This document shows, piece by piece, positions 43,758 through 56,009 of a DNA stretch of 64,000 nucleotides (within the stretch, counting starts at the first letter, position 1; every line of letters starts with the position of its first letter). Below the pieces are notes generated by a model. It saw nothing but the letters and a program-made list of their open reading frames with translations, had not been told where the DNA came from and did no database searches. The DNA is from Ceratobasidium sp. AG-K (Eukaryota; Basidiomycota; Agaricomycetes; Cantharellales; Ceratobasidiaceae). The stretch lies in NCBI GenBank assembly GCA_037039685.1, contig JAWNGF010000010.1:1674001-1738000 (forward strand), read 5' to 3'. Position numbers and translations under genes: made by a program.

Positions 43758-44043
43758 ATCTGTACAACTCTAGATCCCCATCACTTCCTGGCTGCCTTAT
43801 ATATGCGCCGTTTATTGGCAGCGTCATGCATCCTAACCATGCCACCCATGACGTCACTCAAACCCAGGGTTCGCTCCATGGTGGCGGTGCCAGGAATAAT
43901 GAGGATATATGCATCCTTGCATTGACCTTGTTACAAAACTACTTTTAGTCAAGTTCTCCTGGATATGTTTAGATTTACAATATAGGTAAGACATGATCGG
44001 ACCGGTAATATACCGCTGCCTATCATTCTCCGCTCATACACCT
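43758..44043. other. Intergenic, no gene seen
   Basis: Upstream of the GRAM gene and downstream of the dehydrogenase pseudogene. No coding signal. Confidence 0.45.
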
Positions 44044-45314
44044 TCAGATAATACCAACACTCGTTCTTCTCCGTCCCCACCATCTGGTGACCCCCTGCGT
44101 TCCGATCATCTCGCTCTCAATACGTGATCCCGTGACACGTCCCCCCGCGGGAGAAGCAAGAAACAATAAGACGCCAGCGAGATCATAAGCAGAGTCGAGG
44201 TACCGAGATGGCGTACCTAAGTAGGTGAGGTCAGTAAGCATAGTAATCAAAAGACTAGACCGCAGCTTTAGTTGCCGGATGGTTCGCAACATACTATCTG
44301 AGCCCGTATCTCTGGTATCGGCCGTGTGCATGACGCTAGCGAGCTCAATGTCCGGGAGGATCGCATTTACGCTAGGTGAGTTCGTTTAGCGCCTTCTGAA
44401 ATATATGGATAGGAGTTAGACTAGTGTACCTCAGATATTTCAGCGAGAGAGAAGTAGATAGGACAGTGGTTAGGTGGCTGACGGCTGATTTGTGAGTGTC
44501 ATCTATGAATGAACGTGAGCCATTTCAGCTATTTTGCTTGGGCAAAGTCACCAGCCCTACATCTTATCATCTCTTCAGCCTCGTCTAAGTTGCCTGGAGG
44601 GTCCGATATATTGCTCGGAATATTGATGATACGCCCAGGATGTGAGGCAGTCGCATCTTTCACGAGGAGATCCGTGAGACACCCTGTGACTTCAAAGCGA
44701 GATGAGGGTCAATCGAACCGAATCGTTGAGCTGTTGGTTTACCGTATAATAAACTTTTGACAAGGGAAGCGAGGTCTTGATCCCAGCTACTGTCACTACG
44801 TTTTCCGTACAGCTTTCAGTACGATGTATCTATCAATTCCAAACGGCTTACGGGAAATCATCCCAGTGCCCACCCCATGTCGCGCCACTGTTGTTAACTA
44901 AGACGTGTAGATGGCACTCACGCCGTTTCAACTCGTTTCCCAGAGCGACACACCCCTCCTTTGACTATGTAAATGAGCCTTTACTTAGCACAGCTATAAT
45001 TTATATCAGGAGTAAAGTGTACCTTGAGGTCAGCGACAATGTACTCACAGCGATGTACGCCTCGGCCGCTCAGTTCTCCTTGCACCTGAAACAGTCTCAC
45101 AAAAAACCGAAGAAAACCTAGTAGCTTGAGCACCGACCTTTAAGAGTGATGCTTCTTCTTTAGATGCCAAGTATACTTTGGCCCCATTCTCAACGAGTGC
45201 GGCGGCGACAATTACTCCCGTTTTTGAACATCCTTCAGTAACGAGCACGACTTTGTCTCTAACGCCGAATAGATGTGCAACAGTCAGGTCGCTTGGTATA
45301 GGGTCGGGTTCCAT
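44044..45314 (-). pseudogene. Short-chain dehydrogenase/reductase pseudogene
   Basis: Classical SDRs reduce or oxidise hydroxyl and keto groups with NAD(P). Family segments are recognisable in order across different frames: DLTVAHLFGVRDKVVLV and VAAALVENGAKVYLAS (near 45140-45290), LHVLVNNSGATWGGHWDDF (near 44855-44915), DLLVKDATASHPGRIINI (near 44615-44670), VNAILPDI (near 44355-44380) and YDLAGVLLFLASPAGGRVTG (near 44130-44190). The cofactor motif TGxxxGxG is damaged (TEGCSKTG), the catalytic YxxxK block is not found, and stops or frameshifts lie between the blocks. The NNSG motif survives. It is a decayed copy, probably of a family with other members in the genome. Confidence 0.75.
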
Positions 45315-46068
45315 TTCGAAAGATCAGCAGGGTTACGGAGGGAGGTTGAGAGAAGTAGAGAGCAGGCCTGCAGGCGAGCCGCGGGTTGAAAGGCCGGGTG
45401 TAAATAGCTAGAATAAGCGATAGCCGGCAGGCCCGAGATTATACACCTCATACCTATTATTATGATCAGTATAACTCACCACTCGGGTGCGCACAAGACT
45501 AGCGGTTTTAGAGCAGCGAGTAACAAGGTTAGGGATGGCCCAAATATACATTGTATTTCGAGTGTACCCCTTCTGGAAGTGAGGTTCACTGGTTACACCA
45601 ATTGACCCCCCGAACTTGAGATACCCAGAGCATGGAGGCACTAATCGACCCGGATTGTTATGGTCTTGGATTGAACTCGCATGAAGAGTCTACGGTAATC
45701 AAACAAGAGTAGTCCCAGGCACAATTGTCGCTTCAGAAAACGGGATGGTCGCGGGGAGTTGAACTTGTAAGCATGGCGTAATGCGAAATGGGGCTCAATG
45801 AAGTAAGTTGGGCTCTCAACTGAGATCCATAGCAGTGGGGTAATAAGATTTGGGCTAAAGACGCTGGGGATGAACTCGGCTATATGGCCGAGAATATCTA
45901 GCGAAACAAGAATACGGTGGCGTGTAACATTATATAGCTCATTCCAAGCCCATTTGACAATTGCAATCCGGCCTACTTGGGTTTAACAAGCAACTGAAAC
46001 AGGACGAGTGAGTAGCGATTAGGCGCCGTTGTCTAGAAGCGCCTGGATTATGTCACGCTTCTCCAGAT
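45315..46068. other. Intergenic, no gene seen
   Basis: Contains no convincing coding frame. A short segment near 45748-45770 resembles a tRNA T-arm on the minus strand, but no matching acceptor or anticodon arm could be found. Confidence 0.45.
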
Positions 46069-48268
46069 ATGACTGGACGATCCCTGGGAGTGATATCGAG
46101 CAACGAAAAGCCCAAAGCTGCGCCTACCACTCGTATGTCTACACGTCCCCAACCAGCTAACAAAAGAACCGAAAACCTCAACCATTTGCTCAACTTTACG
46201 CTTCCGCCCCGTTCTCAGCCACTTTCTCAGCATGTTCCAAGGAGGAGTCGCAAGCCAAATAATGTCTATTATAATCCCGAAAGTGGGTCTGACGTCAGTT
46301 GAGCAACTAGTTGCATCTAACAAGTTTAAACCTTGGTAGAGTTTGTGAACGCGCAGTATAGGTTTGTTATGAAGCCTACGGGAGACTATACCGTCCATTT
46401 TGCGGATCCTGACATGTGAGTAATGTCTAATACTGTATCTTTGCCACTAGTCATTGACCGTTGCTCTTGGCCCAGATTTTTCCAGTGGGACGATATTCTA
46501 CAGGTGCTTATCCCACGCTCCTCAGCGTTTGCATCTGCTGGGACGGCTGTGGAGGGAGTTATGACCTGCCCAATATGTCTCTCTCCACCCACAGCGCCAA
46601 GAATGACCAGATGTGGACACGTGCGTTGTATTTCTCAATCTCACTGATCAACTATATTCGATAATTGACACTCGCACGTTTGCTCAGGTGTATTGTTTCC
46701 CGTGCATTTTGCACTACTTGCAAATGGGAGATAACACCAAGTGGAACCGGTGTCCGATTTGCTTCGATTCGGTCAATGAGAAGCAACTCAAGTGTGTGCG
46801 ATGGATTGAACGAGCGGAGACGCATCCAGCTCCTGTGGCGCCACAGGACGACTCTGTCTCAGTCGAACACGACCCCAGTACTGCTCCGGCTGCGAACACA
46901 TCTTCTAATCAGCGCACAATCCACCTTCGCCTAATGTACCGCCCTCAACTCACTACGCTCGCCCTCCCACGCTCGGTGACATGGCCCTCACCCGCATTGC
47001 CCCCACACCAAGCTCCATTCCATTTTGCCCCTGATGCAAGCACCTTTGCCCGTTTCGTCCTTGCCACACCCGAGTTGATAATCAAACAGCTTGAGGAGGA
47101 ACTTGTCTCGCTGGAAGTGGAACGCGTCACGCTCGCGTCATTTGACATCCAACCGAGCAATACAGGCGTGATCGGGGCCAAGGCTGCTGTCAGACCCTCG
47201 AGCGAGAGCCTGAGTGTAACGTTTGTCCGTGCTGCCGAGGAGCGTGTAAAGCTCCAGATCGAAAAGGCGCGCGCATCGAATACTGAATGGCTCCAGGCGG
47301 CCGTCAAGCGCGCTCAACGAGACATCGCAGCCGCGGAGCGTTCGGGCGCTCGGGCTCTGCAAACTCCCAGTGTTGACTCGGCAGACCACTCATCTGTTCA
47401 AGATCCAAGAGAACCCGGGGCTACTGTGGATCTTCCAGCGCCTGGGTTGTCCAGCAACAAGCCAAGACGCCGAAACGTCAACCCGCCCTCGCGGGATACA
47501 ACACCACCTATATACCACTTCTACCAATCGAGCACGGGGCAGCCAGTTTTCCTTCACCCACTCGACATTCGGATTCTCCTATCCCGCTTCCACACGTACG
47601 ATGCCTTTCCACTCGAGCTCACTCTTCCTATTGAATCGCTCGACATCGGCTCGGTCGATCATGACCTGCGTCGAAGGTGTAAATATCTGGGCCACCTCCC
47701 GGAAGGCGGAGAAGTCGTATTCGCCCAAGTAAACGTGAGAGGTGTAGTAGGCGAGGATGCATGGCGTGAAGGTGGATGGGGAAGTCTTGTTGAACGGCGG
47801 AGAAAAGAACGAGAGGGGAGGATGAAGAGGGAAGAACGGGATCGAATCAGGGCAGAGGAGAACGAGCGAGAGAAGGCGAGAGTACTCGGCGCATACGGCC
47901 CACCTGGAAGGAGAGGCGGGGGTGCTGCGGGGATAGGGGAGGACGTGCCCGATCCCGAATTCTTCGCTCCAGTCCCTACTCCTGTGCTCGAACCCGATCC
48001 TGAAGCTGAGAGCGCGGCTCCCGAGGCACAGGCGCAACCTTCAGCATGGGGAGGTCGATCATTTGCATCTGCGCTTCATGCCGCGCCTACTCCACGTCGC
48101 CAAGGGCCTGCCGTACAAGAAGCAGATGCATGGGAAGTAGATATGGCTTGGCATGACCTCGAGGAACAGCATGCGCGGAACGCAGGTGGGGGCGGTGGTG
48201 GAATGGGCGGGAAGAAGGGCAGGAAGAAGCTCGTGTTGATGGGCGGTGGACCAGGCAGGCGTCGATAG
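46069..48268 (+). CDS. RNF10/Mag2-type RING E3 ubiquitin ligase
   Basis: RNF10 (Mag2 in budding yeast) ubiquitinates proteins of the 40S ribosomal subunit in translation quality control. From the ATG at 46069, a short disordered N-terminus leads through introns to FVNAQYRFVMKPTGDYTVHF and FFQWDDILQVLIPRSSA. The C3HC4 RING follows: MTCPICLSPPTAPRMTRCGH, then after an intron VYCFPCILHYLQMGDN and WNRCPICFDSV. The long last exon (to 48268) contains the RNF10-typical segment YHFYQSSTGQPVFLHPLDIR then KYLGHLPEGGEVVF, a highly charged coiled region (ERRRKEREGRMKREERDRIR), and a Gly-rich basic end. All eight zinc ligands are present. The spliced length is about 690 residues. Confidence 0.9.
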
Positions 48269-48711
48269 CAGTGCTGATCAACCACCCCATTTGGGGTTCG
48301 TTGGACTGACTTGTGTTTCATATTCGCGCTGAGGAAAGATGATTTGATGTACTATATGATTTGATTGAACGATGGTGTCCGTGAACGAAAGTAAATGAAG
48401 AGAGTCCACAGGAGTTAAGGAAAGCTTAGATAGTGACATAAAGATAATACAGGCAAAACGAAAAGGGAATAAACACAGCCGGGTATATGCGATATTCAGT
48501 CAATTCACTTTCATTCAGATTCAATCAAATCATACTGTGCTCCCACAATGATTGGAAACAAACCACATCTAAAGCATATAAGGCCTCGGCCTGAACAGAA
48601 CTACAAATGATAAAACATATGGGATACAACTGGCAAAAGGTAAGAGGACTGTGAGAATACAACAAAGACTCAGAATTGCACCCACAAATCCATCCTTTCG
48701 AACCATGCGAG
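48269..48711. other. Intergenic between convergent genes, no gene seen
   Basis: 3' flanks of the RNF10-like (plus) and cyclin (minus) genes. No coding signal. Confidence 0.5.
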
Positions 48712-49885
48712 CTATCCAAAGAGTGGCTGGTCGACCGGCCCAACGAACATGTGCGCGAGTTCCCAGTTGAGAGCTTGTCCGAGCGCGCGTTCGCATTTAC
48801 CAACGTCGAGTGGATCGAGCCCACAAACCCGGGACCAAGCACGGTTGTTTGGCGCGTGGTCGTGAAGGATCTTGGTTGACAGCATCAGTGCAGCGAGGAG
48901 CAGCCGGCGCGGGTCGATCAACGGTGAGTCTTCCTTGTCGGATCTGACTTCAGACTCGGACTTGAACTTCTGTGTGAGAATGTTGCCAACGGGGGCGCGG
49001 GCTTGATTCAAATAGTGCAACGCAAGCTGAACAACGGTAGCCGACGCACGGGAGCGGCGCAGAAGCTCGGTCAAGAACCACTTGAGGGAGTTCTTGTCCT
49101 CGATGACCGGATGGGGAGCACAGACGGGAAGAGACTGGGTACGGCCGACGGGCTTCAAGCCAGACTTGGAGTGCTCGACTGTGGTTGTGTGATAACTCGG
49201 GGAGGCGATCTCGGGGATGACCTCGGGGGACATCGAGGGCGGTGTGGGGATCGAGGAAGGCGTAGAACTAGCGCTCGACACGCTCGATCTGCAGCTCAAA
49301 GGAGGACTGAGCTCGTCCCGGTGAAGTTCACGACCAAGGTTGGGCCGGTGGGTTGCAACCGTAGCCTCTGACTTGGCATCATACATAATCGATGACTCTT
49401 GACAAAAGTCTTGTATGTATATGCGGTCAAGCGCTGCGATCGTCAGGTCTAGTGTCACCATTGGACGTCAGAAAAGGAAAAGCAAGCACCTATTGTTTGT
49501 ACACACCAAGGAGCTCGTCGGATTTCGTTGTATTTTTGAATATGTCCACCTTTGACTTGGGCTCAGGAAAGTCAACGACTTCAAGCGGAGTCGGGGGAGT
49601 GGCAGGAGTCTGGGCCAGATTGTTTGAGGCAGGAACAGGAACAAATGAGGGTGCTAAAACAGGAAAGACAATTGATTTGGTAGGAGGAAGTGAAGCAAGG
49701 TACTTGGCGGTAAGCTTTTGGACTGCGGCACGCTCGAGAGCGGCTTGGTGTTTGGAGCGACTGAACTTGAGTTCGGCAGGGGAGGGAAAGCTGCGGCGGA
49801 GGGTAAGAGGGGTGCAGTGAAAGCTAGAAGAGCGAGGTTTATGGGCTAGGGAGTTGATGGGTGAAAGTATTTGGACTTGTACCAT
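48712..49885 (-). CDS. Cyclin, Pho80/Pcl-like
   Basis: Pcl/Pho80-type cyclins activate Pho85-family kinases that link nutrient state and polarity to the cell cycle. The ATG at 49885 begins MVQVQILSPINSLAHK. Exon 1 includes HQAALERAAVQKLTAKYLAS and ends DELL. An intron of about 55 bp (donor GTGTAC, acceptor CACTAG, near 49451-49505) joins it to DLTIAALDRIYIQDF. The cyclin box is KWFLTELLRRSRASATVVQL, ALHYLNQARAP, DPRRLLLAALMLSTKILHDH and GLDPLDVGKCERALGQALNW. The stop is at 48712-48714. The order of the helices and the LLLAALMLSTK helix fit the Pcl subgroup. Which CDK it pairs with is inferred. A TATA box lies about 170 bp upstream. Confidence 0.8.
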
Positions 49886-52800
49886 ATTGAGAGGGGGAAA
49901 TAATAAACGAGAAGATTGTTTGTCTGGTTATGTCGGGGTAATCGGGTAGATAGTAGTATAGGCGCTTTGATATCGGGAGATTGGGCGGGATTTAGATCGA
50001 CGCAGCCATGACGAACTTGGGGGTGCAAGGTATGTGTGTGGGGCAAGTCTGCATTATATAGAAGGGGACCAAAAGAGGCGCGGTTAGCTGAATCAGAAGC
50101 AAGCTTTAGCGTAGCCCGAGTCAGGCGCTATTTGCCCAACGACTCACATCAAGGCTGATCTAAACCGGTTCACGAAGTTTCAGCTAAACGCAGCAAATGC
50201 CGGACTCTGGAGGCGATGCAAAGAGTTGTCCAGGGGGCACTGGCTCGGTAGACAATCTCCCGTCGATGGGCTCATATACGTCTTTAAGCGATGCTCAGAG
50301 TCATCCAAACTGACTCGGCTTGTAACTAACCATCGCGTGATGGGACCTATCTGGCCAAACAAACCACAACATCACACGAGTCATACTACTCCACACAGCC
50401 CCATCAACCAATCACCGCTCAGCGCATATATTTGGCCGCCAGCCACGTCCCTGGTTGCCACTGTCCTTTTACTCCTTCGACTGCCTCGTTGTAGTGGCTA
50501 CGTTGTGTCACCCGGTGTGGCAATTTTCCATACAAGACTACTGTGCGACAATTCCTTTGAGACGATACTTGCAACGTCTTGCGTGCGGTGCTGTTTGTAA
50601 ACACATTTGTACTGAGATAACGGGAGACATATTTGGCAAGAAGGTTGCTGCACCGCAGCTCTTGATCCTATATGGGTCAATCAAGCCCTCCAGAACGTTA
50701 GACTCCCCTTTGCGGCGTCTAAAATAAGCTCACTCTACCGTACAACCCCACCATCAAACGCACAAAGAGCCACTCAGAGAATGAGTCCATCAGCTGGTCG
50801 CTCCGCCTCGACAAAGAGGTTGCCTTGATTTACGCTCATATCATAAGAATGTCAACCAATACGTCAATGCGGTGCCGAATCCACCCTCAGTGCGGATCCC
50901 GGGCGGCCATACTCTACGGGATCAACGATAAGGGCATAGTTCATCCCCTCATTGAGCCATAACGGGACTTTAGTATCTCTCAGGCGCTGTGATCGGAGTT
51001 GTTGCCGCCTACTCGATTCCGGAAGAACGCTGGCCTTCTCGGCCAGTAGCAATATTCCATTAAAAATATGATTTCCCCCGGCGTTTATATTTGATTGTAT
51101 GCGCAGTGAGTGCCCATCCTTCATGATCGATATGGTTGACTACGAGTTCAATTGCACTTGAACTCAGAGTCAATTCCCACTAGTGCACTGGACAGACGTT
51201 CCTATCAGAAATTTACGATAAATGTGAAAGCCTATCAAACACACCAGACAACCGACTCACAATGGTTATGACGTTCCACGCCCCCTATTTCGCGCAAATT
51301 CCAAGCAATCAGAACGTAGGGGGTCCGAATAATCCACATCACCGTGCGTGTGCGAAATGGTCCCGCGTGAGCTTGCTACAGCGGGCAACATAACCGGCGC
51401 CCACTTGAGTCAATCGAGCCCGAACGGTAGCCCCCGGCTCGGTCTCGGAGCATGCGGTCCGCACGAGGCTAGAGGCTAGGTCGCGTATTTACTTTCCGTG
51501 ACGTAGATCATCTGAAACCCGAGCAAAAGTCTATGCACTTCTAGCTCGTCACGTTGCAGACTGGCGGCCTTTTGTGCACAACAAACCAGAGTTGAATTGG
51601 ATAAACTCACCCACCGGAAAGAGAGTTTTTTGTGACGAGTTAGACCACCACGCGGGGAACTGGCCAAGCCTTGCTATAGAACTGGGAATTGCGTTCAAAC
51701 TTTGTCCAAGTGGTGATTCAAACTTGTACGTACTTTCGGAGTCTGCCAGCACGCCGCTCAGCGTAGCCAATGTCCCTTGATTTAGCATTACATACCAGAC
51801 ATATCATGTCAAGTTGCTCTTCCCCCATCAGACGCCCAATTAGAAACCGTGTTCCCGCGGTCGAGTCACAGCAATCATGTGCTTCAGCTTCCGCAGTCTC
51901 TTGGTCATAGCGTCATTGGTGTGCTACGTATTGGATCCTGCTTTTCTCTCTATACCAGCAGAGTACTGACCTAGAGGCCGTGAGAAGCCCTTCCTACTTG
52001 GTGACTCTAATCGATGTCCTCAGACTGCCCACAGGGAGTGCTCCACTCTAGACTACCTTCAAGGTATGTCTGAGACAGAAGGCTCGTGAATTCCCAGACA
52101 CATAGCCTCAGGTATCACAGCGCCAAGGGAAGATACACATCTGGAAGTATTTCGTTCTGGAACTACTAGGCAAGCCCGAGGTATCTGTTTATAGTGCTGA
52201 CGTGTATCCCCGCTAGGTATTATAAACCTCCGGGCCTAGGATGGCTCAGCAAAACAAGGAATGAAACCGCCGGAGGTATTTTGCCGAGTCGCCTTTATTC
52301 AATAGATTATCCGTTTGTTGGACTAGGAGAGCTGAATGCCGGCACAAAGGTTACGAAGTAATCAGATTGTCCGATTAGTGACCTTCTTTTTCCGCGTCCA
52401 GAACTTTTGCTATGTTTATGCCGATATCCCGAGAACGACGGAGGCCGAGTCGGAAATGGAGGTTATGCGGGTCCAACTGACATGGTGACCAAGTGCTCGT
52501 TCGTTACTCTCAGTGCATTTCTCGAGGCTTCCTAGAGACTTTGAAAACGAGCGAACCAAGTGGGACGGTGCCGTATTCTCACAGGGACGATTCACGCACA
52601 GTGATAACGAGGACGTGCCCAAGCCCAACTTTTTCAGGTCCTCGCTTTTTCCTTGCTTGCGATCACGTGCATCGACCAGAAAAAGGTCATCTTACAATGA
52701 AAACTTGACTGCATGCGCTCACGAAATAATAGGAGGGGCGAAGGGTGGAATAATTCACGTCATTAAAGTTTGCGTAGTAATACATATGACCGTAGAACAA

Positions 52801-52905
52801 ATATGCTCAAGCTCTAAAAGCAATTTTGTACAAATCTAACTGGGGGTCGAGCAATACCACTAGACCCGTTCAAGAGACCTCGCGCTTTGATGGGATATCC
52901 GTACT
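49886..52905. other. 3-kb gene-poor stretch with the cyclin promoter
   Basis: TATATAA on the minus strand at 50054-50060 is the likely TATA box of the cyclin gene. The remainder carries only short, mutually unsupported open frames on both strands. No transposon ends, tRNA or repeats were recognised. Confidence 0.5.
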
Positions 52906-54202
52906 TCACCGAGTCCCCATCGGCGTCGACTCTTGACGTCGAGACTTGGCATTTCCCCCCTTTTTTGTCTTGTGAGTCGAGCCCGAAGATCGTGCGCCCC
53001 CATCGTCCTTTGCGTGCCCCTGAATATTTGTCTTCCCTTCCCTCCATCCAGGCCAGGCCTGCACGCACTCGTGCTCAACTTGAATGCCCAATCCAGTAAG
53101 TACTCCTCGACCGTGCTCAATCCAAGCTCGGAATAATGGGGGCGAAGTGAACCACTGAGGTAGTTCTGCGGGCATCGCCGGTCGCGCATTCGGCGCAAAT
53201 GGCGGGTCCGGTTCGTAAGAGGTAGGGGTGGACGGGGACTCAGAACGGGCAAGCGACTGCAGCCTACGCGCTAGACTTGGTTCGTACGATCGAGGCGAGG
53301 GAGGGACGACCTCGACCTGCCGCCTCTGAGCCCACATGTCATAGGGATCGAGTCGCGCGCCGGGACCCCTCCATATTCGCCCGGAGCGATTCCAATGATC
53401 GACAGCACTGCCGCGCACTTCTGAGAGGATCCCAACAACTGCGAGGAGCGCCTCGTCTACGTGTGGTCCCCCGGATGAGTTGGTTGGAGACGTGAGGGAA
53501 TTGGCGTCGGTGCGTAATTCGGCGGCGCCGTATGAAGGAAGTGAAAGATGATTTTGTGGCTGCAGACGCGCCTTGTGTGCCGAATCGTCGAGCAGAATCG
53601 TGTCGTGTGGACCGTGAAGTGCATGATCGAGGGTCTCGGGCGATCGAACTGCAGGGTTTGAAGGCCCCGAGACAGTTCCCCTCTGCTGCCGCTCCTGCGC
53701 ACGTATTCGTTCGTCCCGAAGATGAGCTAGCTTCAACCAAAGTTGTCGTAGATCCTTGGTCGTGCGGACATTGTGATCTGGATTGAAAGTACCGTGGCGA
53801 TACGCACGCCCTAGTTCAGTCAGCCCGGGCGGGGGTGGTTAGGATATCATACGCACTGAACTGGCGCTCGGTTAAGAGCATATCCTCTCGCGCAAACACC
53901 AAATCGGGGAACCGTGCTCTGCCCACTCCTTGACCGGCCCCGGCCCCGGCCCCGGCTCCTGTCCACGCCCGACCGACCATGAGTTCGACGTTGACTCGTT
54001 TTGCAGAGCTCCATACCGCAACGTCTAGCGCAACTGCTGGATGGGAGATGTAGCGTAGAAAAGCTCCGAGATATGGGCGGACATAGATATAGGTGTTCGC
54101 CCCAGAGTTTGTGCGACGCCGATGTAGGAGAGTTCCGTTCAGATCGAGCACAAGGAGACATCGTTTGGCGGGCGAAATAGATGGAAGTGGAGGGATGTGC
54201 AT
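52906..54202 (-). CDS. FCP1/NIF-like protein phosphatase (HAD superfamily)
   Basis: FCP1/SCP-type phosphatases dephosphorylate Ser/Thr of nuclear proteins such as RNA polymerase II CTD through a DxDx(T/V) motif. From ATG 54202 (MHIPPLPSISPAKRCLLVLD) the motif reads LLVLDLNGTLLHR, so the second Asp is replaced by Asn, which may impair catalysis. Then RPYLGAFLRYI and VALDVAVWSSAKRVNVELM follow. After an intron (near 53775-53860) come HNVRTTKDLRQLWLK, DTILLDDSAHKARLQPQNHL (the C-terminal acidic motif LLDDS) and VDEALLAVVGILSEV, ending WFTSPPLFRAWIEHGRGVL and a Lys-rich tail to 52906. An upstream exon (near 54290-54350, reading LEQYQTAKLSEVNQE) probably precedes the chosen ATG, so the true start is uncertain. 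Confidence 0.72.
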
Positions 54203-54572
54203 GCGCTCGTCGAAGAGGGCATCGACGAGCTCCTACGACAATCAGTTTGGGCCGAGTAAAATGTTTCAGATGCTCACCTCTTGATTAACCTCGCTCAATT
54301 TTGCGGTTTGATATTGCTCTAGTGAATTTCGATGCGCATTCAGCTGCGACGTATAAAATTAACGCCTGCGATCGTCACGAAATCTAACCGACGGGACTGG
54401 TAGATCGAGTGGGAATGAGAAAAAATCACGTGCACCAAAAAGTGCAAGCTGAGTAATCTGGTCCCAATTGATATTCGCAATTCTCTTCTAGGACAAGGCT
54501 GTGGCTACCACCAAGTCCATCGAGCGACCCTGCAAACCAAAGCGAACATTTCGAGTGGGTCCAGAATGATCA
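54203..54572. other. Upstream region of the FCP1-like gene
   Basis: Contains the probable upstream exon of the FCP1-like gene (near 54290-54350) and a CACGTG at 54427-54432. Nothing else recognised. Confidence 0.4.
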
Positions 54573-55080
54573 TATAAAAGCACCAATTTCTTTGTTATTG
54601 TACTGGCTGGCAGGTACTGTTGAAGGCCATCTTCCCCAAGTTGGTGCAGACAGACTTGTTCAAACTTGTCTGCCTCTCGAGCGACTTCAGTATGGCCGAA
54701 GACACGAGCCCGCTACACGTCAAATATACCTACAAAGTTCAGGCACGTCTTGTATCCGTTACCAACTCTAACCACTGCAAAATGGCTTAAATTACCGTGT
54801 TCGCGTTACATGGTGGCGAGCTGATCATGGAAGTTGATTCTCCGTTCCCCTATCGTGGTGCGCTGACAAGCATTTAATTCGATGACGACAACACGGTTGT
54901 CGCAACGGCAATTTCGTATGCATCGGATTCCGACAGCTGAGCGCGACACGGCTGGTAAGCACCGTCGTTTGCTAACTGGAGTGTAGGCAACACCAAGTAA
55001 GCAGGGTTGTATTTCCGCCGGTGGGCAAGCACTACACTTTGGGTGCGGTAAAGGTCGACTCGTTATTGGGAGGGACTCAG
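54573..55080 (+). pseudogene. Unidentified broken gene with TATA box
   Basis: TATAAAA at 54573-54579 lies about 115 bp upstream of an ATG at 54692 that reads MAEDTSPLHVKYTYKVQ. Coding-like sequence then continues in pieces: FALHGGELIMEVDSPFPYRG, a TAA, FDDDNTVVATAISYASDSDS, a TGA, and further on VVFPPVGKHYTLGAVKVDSL. Residue composition looks like real protein, but stops intervene and no normal introns remove them. I do not recognise the family. It could be a decayed gene or a gene whose introns I misread. Confidence 0.35.
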
Positions 55081-55842
55081 TGAGAGTTAGGTCGGGGCGA
55101 GCGCACGAGAACGGCCTTCTTGGTGTGCACGTTCATTTCCAATCATGTAGATCCTCCCTCCGGCACGGAGACGACGAGAGGCTATGCGACTCGGTACCGC
55201 CAACTTACTTAGTCCACCAGGTGTGTGAGGCAAGCTCACCGAGTACGCGACGACGAGCATGGGTATCGCAATGGCGGCGACAAGATTGGGGGGTTGTGGT
55301 TAGGCTGGGGCGGCTCACGCAGTCCGAGTCCGTTGGTGAACAACTTGTGGTGCCTGACTTGGCTGTGTCACTTTTAGTCCTCTTCTTTAGCGAAATAATA
55401 GTTTGGCTTTGTCTAGCCCTGAAGGACAAAGGTGGGGCATCTAACGTCCCGAGCAATGAATGGCGGCATTTCAACACCGCTGAGCTGTGGAGGACTTCCT
55501 AACATGATCCACGCAAGCCAATAGGAATTAACGACAGTAGTGGGCAAGGAACTAGTGTTGCCAGCGCATATAAGCTGGGCAACCCATGGGCTGTTTGGCG
55601 CCCACCGGTGTCCGATCAGTATGTCGTCGGGGTTTCTGACAGGTCAATTGATATCACCTTGCCAGTGGCTCCCATTCCGCTGCCTCACGCCCTCCTAGTT
55701 CACATATGCGTGTTCTCTTCCCTGTCGATCCAATTGACCAGTCTTGCTTCTCGCCTGAACATTACATGTGGCGCCAGACAAAACCTCCCATCGGAAAATG
55801 CATTTTGGTTGAAATTCGAAACTGTTAATAACTCCGCAAACG

Positions 55843-56009
55843 CAAAGCACAGAGAAGCGAGAAGGATTGAATGTGGTATACCGGCGTCGGGGCTACAAAA
55901 CGCAGGTTGAAACACGAGATGCAGGTAAGAATGGACAAGATACAACCGAAACAAAGTAGGATATGAGCGAGGAGTTTTGTACCCAGTATCCGGTCCCTTC
56001 AAGCCACCC
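55843..56009 (-). repeat. 167-bp repeat, inverted copy A
   Basis: Its reverse complement matches 58425-58591 base for base except about three substitutions seen by eye. Homology starts and stops sharply on both sides. No known element family recognised. Confidence 0.85.

Noticed and set aside
45740..45790. A possible tRNA gene on the minus strand (T-arm-like AGTTCAACTCCCCGCGACC).
   Set aside because: No complementary 5' acceptor strand, D-arm or anticodon arm at the right spacing.
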